This document shows positions 43,660 through 55,545 of a stretch of 64,000 bases of DNA, in pieces. The notes below the pieces were generated by a model that did not search any database, was not told the DNA's origin, and saw nothing but the letters and a program-made list of their open reading frames with translations. How positions within the stretch are numbered: position 1 is the first letter of the stretch; each line of letters starts with the position of its first letter. Both the position numbers and the translations under genes were made by a program. Source of the stretch: Brachypterus glaber (Eukaryota; Arthropoda; Insecta; Coleoptera; Kateretidae); NCBI GenBank assembly GCA_958510825.1, contig OY294044.1:97636426-97700425 (forward strand). Reading direction: 5' to 3'.

Positions 43660-44640
43660 CATGTCGCGACAGTTTCATTTATTCTTCATAAACATCCTCA
43701 GGGCTGACTAAAATAACAAACTTTCGTAATAAGTACACTTAAAAAAGAAATGAAAATACACAGAAGTTTCCCAAATGAAATTGGTAGATGTACTTACTTT
43801 TAAGTACTTTAAAAAGCGTAAAAGGCATTTTAGTCATAGACCTTTTGAATGGTAACATAAAGTCAAATATAGACCAGATAAAAACAGAAAGAAAAATATA
43901 AAAAAACATCTAAAAACGCCACGCGCTACGGAAAATTTAGCTTGCCGAAATCCCACCTCGTGGGTCAATCCCCTTCTCATATTCAATACCAAGAGCCCGC
44001 CTGGCGAGCTCACTGTAGACTGTAGACTTGAATGTAAGTAAAATTACATCGTTTTAAACATTACTCTATGAAATAAAATTAAATCCACTTTTCTATCTCT
44101 ACTAATAAAGCGGGAAATTAATTTTGAACGCGTCCGCTATATTCTACCACTGTGCGAATGTGTTAAAACATGCACTGTTAAAAATAAAATATAGCGGTCA
44201 AGCACATTTAAATAAAATACATGTATTTTATTTAAATTATTATAACTTTATTTTTTATTTTGCTATATTTATAAAATAATTTAAATTTTGTAAATAAACT
44301 TAATTTTGTCAAAAAAAAATATTCTTTTTTTCAACTAAATAAATATTTTAAATTTTGGTAGAACTAGTGTACTAGATAAGCTTGATAAAATATCTATATT
44401 ATGTAAAAAGATAAATAAATTCAAGTAAAACACTGAAAAATATAACCATAAATAAGCTGGAGTCAGTTTGACTCCTTTTCTGTGGTTATGTTACGAAAAT
44501 TCATGACTGTGGCTGAGGGTTAAAGAAATTTAAATGAAAGATGGAAAGTAGATATTTATACCAAAAATAATGAAAAATAGTACTTATACTAATTTCTTGG
44601 CAACAAGTAATATAAAACTTTTTATTATATTTGTTTGTCT
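43660..44640. other. No gene seen
   Basis: 43920-44040 is less A+T-rich but has no supported frame. Short hairpins occur at 44125-44195 (CCGCTATATT...AATATAGCGG) and at 44459-44475 (GGAGTCAGTTTGACTCC). Confidence 0.45.
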
Positions 44641-44687
44641 TTATATCAAGTATTTTTATACTGCAGTATACTGTCGTGTACACTATA

Positions 44688-44819
44688 CTGCCTTACTACG
44701 CTAGAAAGCAGTAACTCCATATGTCGCATAGCAACGTTTTCACGTCAACTCTGATGTAATATTTTGAAAACGCTGCTATGCAACAAATGGAGTTACTGCT
44801 TTCTAGCGTAGTAGGGCAG
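44688..44819. mobile_element. TA-flanked MITE, 132 bp, near-perfect palindrome
   Basis: TIRs of about 57 bp: CTGCCTTACTACGCTAGAAA, then GCAGTAACTCCATATG and GCATAGCA.CGTTTTCA, with their complement ending at 44819. TA lies on both sides (44686-44687, 44820-44821). The centre is about 18 nt. Confidence 0.9.
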
Positions 44820-44882
44820 TATAGTATAGTGTAGTAAATACCACATAACAAATTAAACTAGTTAGACTTAAAAATTAGGCTT

Positions 44883-44920
44883 AAAAAATCAGCATTGCTT
44901 ATAAGCAATGCTGATTTTTT
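44883..44920. repeat. Perfect 38-bp palindrome without loop
   Basis: AAAAAATCAGCATTGCTTA followed at once by its exact complement. It looks like a bacterial terminator, but nothing else here is bacterial. A foldback remnant is likelier. Confidence 0.9.
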
Positions 44921-45099
44921 TTTAGTTATTCACATTTTTTCTGAGATATTACCCACCAGGACTTATTCATCTAGTTATTTATGAGTTAAACAAAATGTTA
45001 CAATTTGTCGATATTACTATTTAAACTAGTTGGGTAGAGTATTTTTAAAGGGTTGGTTTTCAATTAACGATGTCAAGCCCACATTTTCCACATTTGCCA

Positions 45100-46660
45100 A
45101 TTTGTTTTTCTTTACACTCAAATGGACATTATTAGGGTGGCTCAAAACAATCTATTTTTTTTCTCTTAAAACGGAGCTAAATATTTAAAGACATAGAACT
45201 CCGCACAGTATTTATGAGATTTTGGATTTCGTTAAATTTCGTAGATTTTTTGATATATTGTTAAATATATATAATATACTCATTAAAACTGTTTTTTTTT
45301 TTCGTTTTTTTAATCGTACCCGTTAGAAATTGCAAAGCCCTTAAGAAATTCCATATCCATATTTAGATAAATATTTGAGATTAACAATGAAATTGATTTT
45401 CAAATAGAAGTGTTTTTGATTTCTAAAAAATATTTTTTTATCCACACTAATGAACGTTGGCCCATACGGTTTGTGGTAGCACGGTGAAAACTTTCTGAAA
45501 AAGGTTTTTGCGAAGTGAAAATTAATTATCCGAAATGCGAAAAATCCTTTACTGATGTAAATAAATGATTCCATTACACAAAAGGGGAATAGGGGACCTT
45601 AATCTTTTCAAATATTTGTTAATTCTGTCTGGGTAATAATTACAACGATCATCGTTAAAATACTAATTTGGGCTATTAATTACTTTTGGAAATTTTCATA
45701 AAAAATCACGACACAAAAAGTTCCAAGAAACAAATATTTTTACGGTAAGGTTGAATATCATTAAATCAAAGCCAAAAAAGATTTTACTGACTAACTCAAA
45801 ACGCCCCTTGCTTACCCACTCCCTTGAAACTATCCCCAACTTATGTTTTTCAAATACCACCCCCTAATTCTTATTAAAGACTATGAAAGTGCACTTTATT
45901 CTGAATTCAACCATTTATTATAAGTGGTGTCTTAGATTTTAAGGGGCTCTAAAAAACAATTATTATTTATTAATAGAAGGGTGGTATTTAAAACAAAATT
46001 GCGGGTGGTTCCAGGAGACTGGGTTGTTATGAGTTGGTTTTGAATATATTAATCAATTTTCTTTTGGGTACAATTTAACGTGTTTTTGGAAATTTTTCTG
46101 GTAAAATTTAAAATGAAATGTGCTTTTATATTTTTTAGTAAAATAGGGAAGTGCTATTTAAAAAACTAGTTGGAGGTGGTTCCAAGAGGGTGGGTTATGC
46201 AAAACTACCCCTAGTTTTGCATATGTCAGTAAATTCTACTTTGACTCCAATTTTATTATTTTTTTTTTTTTTACTTTTTTATATTTTTAAATAACGAAGA
46301 TATAGCCCGTCTAACACCTGGTGGGACATTATTATTACTAAATAATAATTTTTATAGGAAGCCCCTTAAAAGAATAATATACTATTTATAATACATGGTT
46401 TAATTCAAAATGAAATGTAATTTCACATTCTTAGATAAAAATGGGGGTGGGACGTGTTATTTGAAAATCAGAGGTTGAGGTGTTTACAAGGGAGTGAGTA
46501 AGCAATGGAGGGGGGGGTTGAATAAGTCAATAAAATCTTGTTTGGCTCCATTTAACGCTATTTAAAAAAAAAAAATACCTTTTCAAATAACGGAGATATA
46601 ACTTGTCAAGAACCTGGTTGGTGAGACACCTGGTATCGTGAACGGATAGACCGTTTTGAA
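45100..46660. repeat. Diverged tandem units with an inverted copy
   Basis: Three direct units: GGTGGTATTTAAAACAAAATT (45972 region), AAGTGCTATTTAAAAAACTAG (46150 region), GACGTGTTATTTGAAAATCAG (46451 region). Each is followed by a G-rich GGTGGTTCCA/GGGTGGG stretch and by GACTCCA or GGCTCCA. A reversed unit with CAAATACCACCCCC lies at 45770-45880. A TTAGGGTGG motif starts the region at 45134. Very old element or satellite-like cluster. Confidence 0.5.
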
Positions 46661-48210
46661 CAAAAATTGGATGGAGTGCTTAGGTACCATAGTGGCAAAC
46701 CGAGTATGTTAGCGTGAAATATTAGAGATTTTTTCTAAAAAACACATTTTTTTCAAAAAGGGCTCTAAGGATTTTTAAAATTTTGGTCTTATTTTTTTAA
46801 TTAGAGGTCATATAACAAATTCCAAAAAAAAAAAACAAATGGAAGTTGTCATGTCATTTAAAAGTTCTTCTAGAACAGCGTGGACATAGAAAACATATTG
46901 ACAATTTTTGTTTTTGTTTTTTCCTAAACGTTTATTTTTTTTTCAAAGATCCGCATGGGTGGATTTAATCCCACCACAATCTTAACGTTCTAAAAATATT
47001 CATAATTTTAGATACGTATTCACCATATAAAATTTTTATTTATGAAATAATGTTTTTTCTCATTTTTTTTTTATTTTATGTTATTCTATTTGTATAAATA
47101 AAGTTGTTTTTTTTTTGTGTTTTAAACAAAAATTTGTTTTTCTCTGATTTATATCTCGAACTAAGCATTTTTATCTTTAGAATCGAGTTTTGTATTTCTT
47201 TAAAACGATAAAATATGATTTTTATATTTCTATTAAATATATTAGTATAGAAATGTAACCAAATGATTATTTTAAGAAAACACACATAACTTTTTTTTAT
47301 ATGATTTTATAAGTTTGGGGTGGACTACACCCCAGGAAACGTTCTACGTAATGCAAATTTTGATCATTTTGAACCCCCACCCCCCCTGTAACGCAATTTT
47401 TCTATACCATTAACATGGGCGTAACACTCCAAAATTACCCCCCCCCTAGGAGCGTTACGTAATACTTGAACGTTCCCCCACCACACACGCGATTTTATAA
47501 TTTTGCACCACACAAGCGCCGTGTTAACGATTACTGAGTCCAACTATTCAATATTTTCCTTTTTTCTAAAGCCAAAAATTAAATATCGACAAACATTTTT
47601 TTTTTCGAGAACCTTATCGAGTTGGGTATCATAATATGATATATTATAAAACCTTCATTATACATACATCCCAAAAATGGGAATACAAATATAAAAAAAA
47701 ATTTAACTATGAATCTGTCAAATTTTTTGTGTCCCCTTTTTATTTCCGAAAAAATGAGTGTTAAAGTTCTAAAAAAATATAGCTAATAAATATAATATAA
47801 ACTTTTAAGGAAAATTATAGAGAAGTGTATCAGAGTAGGTCAGTCAAAAGGTGAAAAAGACTTTTGGTAGGAAATCGACGCAAACCTTAACGGCATAATA
47901 TTATTTCCTTTTTTTTTTTTCGAGAATAAATAAGTAAATACTAAACTAATTTATCAATTTTGTGTTACTTTTTAAGTTTAACTTACAGTCCATGACAATG
48001 GTATAGGCAATATCCATAGACATCCTAGATTTATAATCCACTGAGATGCGACAGAACAAAATGTGACTACAGCTACTTTCCATTCGACTGAGAACTAAGT
48101 TTATAGTGAGTCACCTTACTACTTTTGACGTTTTTCTTAAAATTCTGGCTTAACCTAACTTCAACACAACTAAGCCGTTTATCGCTCCCTTATCCCCTGG
48201 AGCATGTGGT
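46661..48210. other. No gene seen; one small inverted pair
   Basis: At 47330-47480 GTTCTACGTAATGC and GCGTTACGTAATACTTGAACGTT flank C-rich tracts, which resembles the ACGTAACGC element at 57761. Otherwise A+T-rich and empty. Confidence 0.45.
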
Positions 48211-48213
48211 ACG

Positions 48214-48261
48214 AACTTAGGTGAACTGTCAATGGTCAGGCATTGACAGTTCACCTAAGTT
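48214..48261. repeat. Perfect hairpin, 21-bp arms
   Basis: AACTTAGGTGAACTGTCAATG, 6-nt loop GTCAGG, then the exact complement. Possibly a MITE core. Confidence 0.9.
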
Positions 48262-48741
48262 TCTTACTCATTTGATATATTTTGTACGTATGCTTCTGCG
48301 CTGCGCCACTTTCATTTAAAAATTTTCGTTATTTACATGCAAAATCCATCCATCCATTTTGTTATAATGTAACATCAGAAATATTTGGACTTTACAGGGG
48401 TGTAACCAGGTCCAAATTAATTTTACTTTTATAGTTTGATTTGGGGGAGGCTTAACAAAATTGGGGAGGGAGCTAGTTACGTAGAGTATGATTCTGTGCA
48501 TGAGACTTGGTTTGGAAAAAACTCTCGCACTACACACACCAAAGGGTAAAATCTAAAGATATAATTTCAGACCAATGTTTATGAACGTGTCATCTTTTTC
48601 TTTGTTTATTTACAAACAGAAACGCGATACAGCTTTGTGGTGTAAATGTAGATGTCGCTAGTCGACTTTCTGGCTACCTTGTAGCGATGTTGCGTAATTT
48701 CCACCTTATCATGAATTCCAATCATTGTACTTATAAGTATA

Positions 48742-49263
48742 GCTGCTTTACTCTGAACTACTTCATGGGGACCGTATATGTGGAGGACAGATTTTGCGAT
48801 ACAAAGACTCCATAAAGTGTCATATTAAAAGATGCAATATATGTCCCAACACGTGGGAAGATCAGGCTGCCGTTAGAACCCAATGGCGGCAAACAGTAAA
48901 TAGGGAATTCTTCAATTTTGAAAGTAGGCGTCTAGAACAATTAGATTATAATAGAGATATGATAAAACAAAGGGAAAGAAGTGTAATCATTTATGTCTTT
49001 AACGAAAATGGGGAAATTGTATGCCCAACGTGCAATAGAGCCTTTCAAACAAAACTAGGCTATAGTAGCCATGAAAGAGCTCATAACAGAGCTTTAAACA
49101 GATAGTTACTTTAGTTAGTTTAGGTTTATTATTATTTTATTTATTTTTATTTTGTTTTTGTGTAATTATATATTTTTTTGTATATTTTTAATTGTTATTT
49201 TATTATTTAATTACTTGTTAGTTACATTGATCACTGTTGCCGTATCGGCAAGGATATATATAC
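48742..49263 (+). mobile_element. 5'-truncated LINE with 13-bp TSD, inside a palindrome
   Basis: A perfect 13-bp direct repeat ACTTATAAGTATA flanks the element (48729-48741 and 49264-49276). Its 3' end is A+T-rich and closes with GGATATATATAC. Removing it leaves a continuous palindrome (GAATTCCAATCATTGTACTT...AAGTATAATGATTGGAATTG), so the element landed at its centre. Only the last 120 codons of ORF2 and the 3' UTR are present. Confidence 0.85.
48743..49105 (+). pseudogene. LINE ORF2 C-terminus with C2H2 finger
   Basis: Frame: LLYSELLHGDRICGGQILRY, KDSIKCHIKRCNI, a middle rich in R, K and E, CPTCNRAFQTKLGYSSHERAH and a stop at 49103-49105. The RYKD.IK...K.CN.....WE block with a closing C-x2-C-x12-H-x3-H finger is the usual C-terminal end of one common group of LINE proteins that database searches often return as anonymous proteins. 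The finger may bind nucleic acid during target-primed integration. The frame is intact and its end is complete; the N-terminal side is cut by truncation at insertion. The TTG at 48794 is not a start. Confidence 0.65.
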
Positions 49264-49299
49264 ACTTATAAGTATAATGATTGGAATTGATTTAAAAAT

Positions 49300-50060
49300 C
49301 AAAATGTAAAAACTCATATAAAACTAATGTTTCTTAAAATTTACAATAAAATATCTTAAGTATTTGTTACCATTTGGCAACACTGTACCCCTGCCAGTCA
49401 AGTTTAAGACTGAGTTCACGCATTCTCTCGTGTTCCAAAATGTAAACAATAAACACTCCCCACTAGCCTATGGGATATTTCATCATGTGCGTTCTTGAGA
49501 TATAAGTTCTTTGACATACACACATACTTTTATTGACTGTGGTAGTTACTCATTATCACAGTTAAATTAAATGCACATGCTCCTCACCTGACATGCACGG
49601 GATTAAAAAATCACACGGCATTTTCAAGGCTGTAGAAATCTACTAAGTCTATGAAAATATCTTGAATTACTCGATAGTACCAAAATATTTACAACGCCAT
49701 GGAATTGCTGATTTTGTTATTATTCAATAATGTATGGAATTCCGGAATTTCAAGTTTAGTTTGCATGCACGAAATTCTTGACAAACTGTATTACTTTAAA
49801 ATAGTACAACACAGACGGGTGGATACGATGATATGCTAATATTTAAGTTTAAAATTGTTTTGACACAAACTTCTTTAGTGAAATCGTCTCACGTACACCG
49901 TGCTTACATTTCAACTTTAGACTAGGTCACTCCATCCAGCGGCGATTTTCTTGCAACGGCTGCGGCCGGCCGTTAGGGTTGAAAACTCTGAATCATTAAA
50001 ATAGAGGACATGGGTCTCTAAAAAAAAACGAAACCCCAACCCCATTACAGCTTTGTATAG
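49300..50060. other. No gene seen
   Basis: Only the motif GTCACTCCATCCAGC (49925-49939), which also appears as CAGATGGAGTGACC at 41565 and CTGGATGGAGTGAACC at 52353. Confidence 0.4.
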
Positions 50061-50068
50061 TAGACTGA

Positions 50069-50097
50069 TTAGATAGATAGATAGGATAGATAGATAA
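50069..50097. repeat. (GATA)n microsatellite
   Basis: TAGATAGATAGATAGGATAGATAGATA between inverted TAGTAGACTGAT and ATAGTCTACTGAT. Unlike the tails at 2492 and 10649, no LINE coding follows. Confidence 0.85.
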
Positions 50098-50110
50098 TAC
50101 ATAGTCTACT

Positions 50111-50744
50111 GATACACTGAGATAAATTTTTACATCCACGTGCATGGGTAATTTACTTGCAGCTGCTGCTGATGTGAATTTACACTCGAAGCGTTAATAT
50201 AAATGTGGTGTGTATTATATTCTTACATCCAGTGTGTAAATTGTAGGCTAGAGCCTTTTTCCTCAAAACCCGTATGTTTTAAGGATATTGTATTAATCAC
50301 ACTTTTTAAATTTTTACTTTTAATCAACACTTACCAATTATTTCTTTGAAAAATCTAGCACATACAAAATTATACGTACGCTCTTACAAACGTAAACAAT
50401 TATAATGGTCGACAGCCACCAGACTCGATGAAGCAGGGATTCTGGCTTCTCGAGTCACGTGACTAGCTTAACGCCCGCGATTGGCTGGCTTGTACATCAG
50501 AAGTGTGATTTTTACATTTCGGGTGTATTGGTACAAAGGTATGTTTATAAAAATACACTTTCTTGAGCTCCGAGTGTATTTTTGCAGAAGGTATGTATGT
50601 AAAAATACACACTCTAGGTCAAAATCACCTCACGTGTGTAGTGTCACATCAATGTGGATGTACATTTATATAAAGGTGTAAAATTTACACATTTATAGAG
50701 TGTATTTTTTTACACCTTTTCAATGTAATTTCTTTCAGTGTAGC
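50111..50744. mobile_element. TIR element with CACTGA ends, 634 bp
   Basis: Ends TACACTGAGATAAATTTTTACATCC (50110) and ATGTAATTTCTTTCAGTGTA (50725-50744). The interior holds several GTGTATTTTTTTACACC-like and TGTAAAAATACAC motifs (50500-50715). No transposase. The left 370 bp looks less repetitive. TIR similarity is short, so the outer limits are tentative. Confidence 0.6.
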
Positions 50745-50942
50745 GATGTGACCGACACAGGTGGACATAGCGCCGCGTAGTGCCAACACCCTACTCCGTC
50801 TATCTTCGCTTAACTCTTAAGAAGCAGTTATACGATTCATACAAAACGAAAATACAACTTTACAATTTGATTTAAATTAAAACATAAAAGCTATATAAAT
50901 ATCTCACATTTTTTAAGTTAGATCGTAAAAATAGTTATTTAC

Positions 50943-51046
50943 AAAAAGTTAAATTTTTCGATTGAGTAGGTTTTTAGAAGCCGAGGGCCGGCCGATGTGA
51001 CAGGCCCGGGGGGTAATAAACCTACGAAATCCAAATTTAACTTTTT
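50943..51046. repeat. Foldback with G+C-rich loop
   Basis: AAAAAGTTAAATTTTTCGATTGAGTAGGTTT and AAACCTACGAAATCCAAATTTAACTTTTT form the arms. The loop holds GGGCCGGCC and GGCCCGGGGGG. Confidence 0.75.
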
Positions 51047-51049
51047 GCC

Positions 51050-53090
51050 CGTGTATTATAGAATATTTTTTATTCGATTATTACTAATTATAATAAATTA
51101 ATGAAATATACTTAATTTTAAATTGCAAAAAATATTTCTTTTTACTGTCTTAAGTCATCGTGTCTTTTGCGTGCGGTTCCAAATTAGTTTAGGGTTCGAT
51201 TAATTTCTGTTAAAATGTGTCTGTCATAAAAATATTAATATTTCTGAAACCGTTCTATGAATATTGTAAATATTGAAATTGCTTTTACAATTGAAATGTT
51301 GTGTTTGGCTGTTATTTTAGTGTTATTTTAGTGGATGAATACATATTAATCGGTTAACATATATTTTGAGGTTATGTTATAGAAGGAATTTTTATTTTGT
51401 ATGAAATGATTATAAAACCTCTATCTGGTCAAAAAGAACATAATGCAAGACCAGAAGTGACCAATAGGTCGTATTTCTTTATAAATATTACAGTAAAGGT
51501 AAATCATCTTCTTTAAAAAGCTTAAAAATAACAAGTTTTAGTTATAGGGCGAAAAAAAAATTTTGCGTCCTTTAAGGGTTTAATAAAGAACAAAGAACAG
51601 AAGTATAAAATAAAGGAATCTCCTTTGAAATAAAGTACGGTTGGAACCCTAATCGCCGTTGAAGGGTGAAACAATTCTGAGCAAACCAACCCGGCTTTCT
51701 CATGGAAACAATTACAACATAAATAGATAGAGAATACATTAAATATTTAACTGATATATAGACAAAATTATCTATATTAGGCAACCTTCCATAAAATAAC
51801 CTTCCATCTATAAAGTAACTAATAAATGTAAAAATTAAGTCTTAATTTGAGATAAATAAGTTAATTTTGTGCTATTTTTAGTTAATAGGTATGAAACAAT
51901 AGTGTTGTTGTGTTTTGTGCAAAAAAATAAGAAATCAATAGAATTCTTCGATCTAAGAGACATTAGTTTTTAAATTATTAGTGATATTTCTGATAGATAT
52001 AAATATATTTATCAAATTCTGCAAAAAAAGGTAAGGCAGGTTAAGTTTTAGTTCTGTAATGATATATGTGTTATATACATTAAAACAATAAACTCTAGAA
52101 CTTACTTAAAATGTTATTTATATACCAAAAATAAAATACTATTAATTTATCTAATATGAAATTGTGACACATAAACATAATAACTATAATAGAAAGACAC
52201 ACATAAGTTAGGTTACATGTAACCATGTATACAGTGGCAACGTTGTGTTACATAACCATGTTTTCTTTAAAAATTATCCTGATAAAGAGAACGGCATGTG
52301 TAACTCGTTTTAGAAGTTAGACGTGCCCTTAGATGGCAGCAGCAAACTGTTGCTGGATGGAGTGAACCTATTTTTACACAGATTATGCTTTAAAACAATT
52401 TTTTTCTCTTCTGAAGCTGAACTAAAATGACAGTTATATATTTAGTCTGGTAGATACTTATCTCTTAATATAAAACAGACCAAGAAAAATATATGTAGAA
52501 AAAGAGAAAACTCTCATTTATAAGACTTGATTATATTTTTTAAGTTTACAAGAAAAATATGTTTCGTTTTATATAAAAACTTGTACGTGTAATTGACCTG
52601 TCCGTCCGTAAGTATATTATATAATTTTAGTTTTATAAAAAGAAACTAAAACAAACTTTGGATTGATATATACTGTGTCTGAACCTGCGGGTCAGGGAGA
52701 CATATAAAATAATTTTTAAAATAAAAGTTTTTTGATTTATGTTTTCTACATTTATATCAAATTCTTTTTTTTATATTTTTTATGGTCTCAATCCTATCAC
52801 AACCGATTTACCTTCTTATCATAAAATGAAAAACAGTCTAAAATCAGTACACAGTATACGCTAATTATGTAATAGGAATACTTTTTTTTTACAAGGCACG
52901 TTTTTTTTTTAATTAAATATTCTGTGCCAAATTTTAGCTCAAAAAAATGGAAAAAACTAAAAATTATAATTTTTTTTATAAGGTACATTTTTTTAAGTTA
53001 AGTATATCTGGTATAGCATACCTTGAAAATACAAACATTTAAATCTATGCCAAATTTCAGCATAAACAAACTAAATTCAGCGCGTGCTGC
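51050..53090. other. No gene seen; A+T-rich
   Basis: About 2 kb. Only a short palindrome GGTTACATGTAACC (52211) and the CTGGATGGAGTG motif at 52353. No supported frame or element. Confidence 0.45.
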
Positions 53091-53094
53091 ACAT

Positions 53095-53448
53095 GATAAA
53101 ATATAACTTTATTGCCCAACAGTGTACACCATTAACAGGATACAATATAATACATACAGGGTGGGCCGTCTAAGACTTGTTTGTTTGTTTAACCTCGTAC
53201 TATTCTACTTAATTAAAGCATCCCCTAAGTCCTGGACTTGTGTGGGCTAGTAGTAGAGGGAACCACGGGCTTATACTGACTTTGGAACCAGTTTTTATAG
53301 AGAGTGACCGCTTCATTTACGCCTTCGCCAAATTTCAATTTTTAATTAACTGAAAAAGGAAAATCGGCGCCAGTAAGAATCGAACTCACGTAGTTGGCTA
53401 GTAGACTTGTCATGTACAGACGCGGTAGACCACTACACCAATCCTCCC
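53095..53448 (-). mobile_element. tRNA-headed SINE
   Basis: On the minus strand the head has RNA polymerase III box A TGGTGTAGTGG (53440-53430) and box B GAGTTCGATTC (53387-53377), about 43 nt apart, as in a tRNA. The acceptor arms do not pair (GGAGGAT against TGGCGCC) and there is extra sequence around the anticodon, so it is not a working tRNA. About 270 bp of unrelated body follow, and the 3' end is TTGGGCAATAAAGTTATATTTTATC. It has the order of an insect tRNA-derived SINE. It would be mobilised by a LINE with a matching tail, which I cannot name. Confidence 0.65.
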
Positions 53449-53459
53449 ATAATCCCATA

Positions 53460-54363
53460 CTCTCAAGACTAATCAGATAATTTCTGGCGTTATCATAAGA
53501 GGTATCATTAAGAGGTATTAAAATATTCGTAATTTTAAAAATTTCTGTTTTAATAAAAAAGTTTTAATCAAGTTAGCTGCGCTATAATTTTTCCTATCGA
53601 AAATCTTTCATAAATGTCAATTGTGTCAACTCAAGTGGACTTTTAAGATACTCTTTCAAAATCGCTTAAAATAATTAAAAAAACGAAGAAATAACTTTAA
53701 TAATAATAACTTCTGCATAAAGTTATGAAAAGTTAATAATAAAAAAATAATCTCTTGAAAATGTTCAACGAATGAATAGTATAAAACATGAATTCTTTTT
53801 GAAAATTATATGGTTCAAATCTTTGTAAACCCTTGATAACTGAACAGCAACTGTCAGGTTTATTTATAATTTACGATATTCTATCATTTCCATTTTATTA
53901 TGATGAAAATTCTGCCAAATATTTTTTAATTTACACGCACTTGGATACGTTAAGTGTCAATCATAGACAAGATAGTCAATTCAAAGATAAGATGTCAATT
54001 TACGATGTTTAAAACCGCGCGCGGTGCATCGCATGCTTTATTGTTGATTTTTGTAAGAAATATTTAAAATTTACAATTTTTTATCCCGTTTTTTTTTTTA
54101 ATCAAAAATAAGCTATTAATTAAAAAAATACAAATCAATAAAGTAAAATTAATGGATTTTTTTGGTAAATTTGTCCTTGTATGACTGTACCTCTAAAACA
54201 AAAGGTAGCAGAGGACTTTTGTTTTCATGAAGTTATAGCTTTATTGGTCTAGTATGCATGAAAAAAAAATCATGTCTATACCTCTTGTCATTACAATACA
54301 TACATTATTATTATGATACATAATTATTCTATAGGGTTATTCCTATAAAGTATCTGATTTAAT
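53460..54363. other. No gene seen
   Basis: A+T-rich, nothing supported. Confidence 0.45.
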
Positions 54364-54624
54364 ATGGAAAAACATATATCTGCATTATTAATAAAATTAA
54401 AATTGGAACACATAATATATGTGGGAGATTTCAACATTAGATTTGTCGTTGTGAAATTTCTGCGGAATGTCTCAAATTGTTTCCACTCGAACTTGAAATT
54501 GAATTTGACTCAGCAAGTGCTCCCAGTCTATTTTGTTATGAAAAAGATTAAACAGAAAATTAAGATATTTTTCCTGCGTAAATCTAATGTAAACAAATCA
54601 AATTTATTTAACAACGCTACTTGA
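54364..54624 (+). pseudogene. Possible LINE endonuclease (EEP) scrap
   Basis: 86-codon frame. Residues 15-26 read LEHIIYVGDFNI, matching the (I/V)xGDFN motif of the AP-endonuclease-like domain of LINE ORF2, whose Asp and Asn sit in the active site. The following segment, NCFHSNLKLNLTQQ, could be the ..F.L...PTR region. No other endonuclease motif is readable and the rest is lysine- and phenylalanine-rich, so this could also be chance. Confidence 0.35.
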
Positions 54625-54629
54625 TCCCT

Positions 54630-55540
54630 GAGGAAGGTATATCTTATAGGTATGAAGTGGAAAATACACTAATATTATTCCATCACTAATGTTACGAAGT
54701 GGACTTTATCAGAGAAAGTTTTATGTTAACTTTTCAGCTGAGCGGAAATTATAACTTAGCCATCCCATCTTCCATCGTATAGTTAAAGTATAGTCGAGCG
54801 AATAGTATACTTAACTACCAGTTACCACTTTATTCGGAAGACGAGAGTTGTAGTGAGACGGTGCCTTGGAAACGAATTAAAACAATAGCTTCTTAACTTA
54901 AGAATAATATACTAAATAAATGTGATTAAATTTTTCAAGTATATGTAAAGATATCTTCTTACTTCTAAGTCCTACTTCTTTCTCCTCATATCTTAGTAGT
55001 TTACCATTAAACTATAAAATCATTGTATATTTAAGATTGCAACTGTACACAATAATTTTCAATATTTATAAATATCCAAAACTGTAATTATCTTTAAGTC
55101 TGATATTACAAATCTTTTAAAGTGTTAGACGGAAAATGTTAATAATATTTTCTAACTATTTTTAATTCAGGAATAATTCTCAAAATTATTTCTTGCAGAA
55201 ACTACATTTTCACTTGGTACTTTTTAGCTGATATGGAGAGATTCTGAACAAAACAGAATAATATGTTAATTTTTGCATTTGCATTTTTGCATTTAAAACA
55301 ATAAATATTAAATTTATTTGACAATGCTCTTATCGCGGAATTTTTCTAAAGTTATAAACTATATAATTAGCCCGACAAAGAATCCAAATGTAATAAATTC
55401 ACAGGATAATTACTATTCATGACATTTGAAACGACCATTTTAACAATAAATAATAACTGTTTATGCAATTAAATCTATGAGTCAATTTTTAAGCTATACC
55501 AAAAAGAACCCAAATCTAAATTTAAACCGAACTTTGCCGA
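54630..55540. other. No gene seen
   Basis: No supported frame or repeat partner. Confidence 0.4.
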
Positions 55541-55545
55541 AGCAA

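Noticed and set aside
44883..44920. Intrinsic bacterial terminator
   Set aside because: Stem followed by T run, but no bacterial gene or context; a palindromic MITE remnant fits better.
53371..53448. Functional tRNA gene
   Set aside because: Box A and box B are good, but the acceptor and anticodon arms do not pair, and a SINE body follows.
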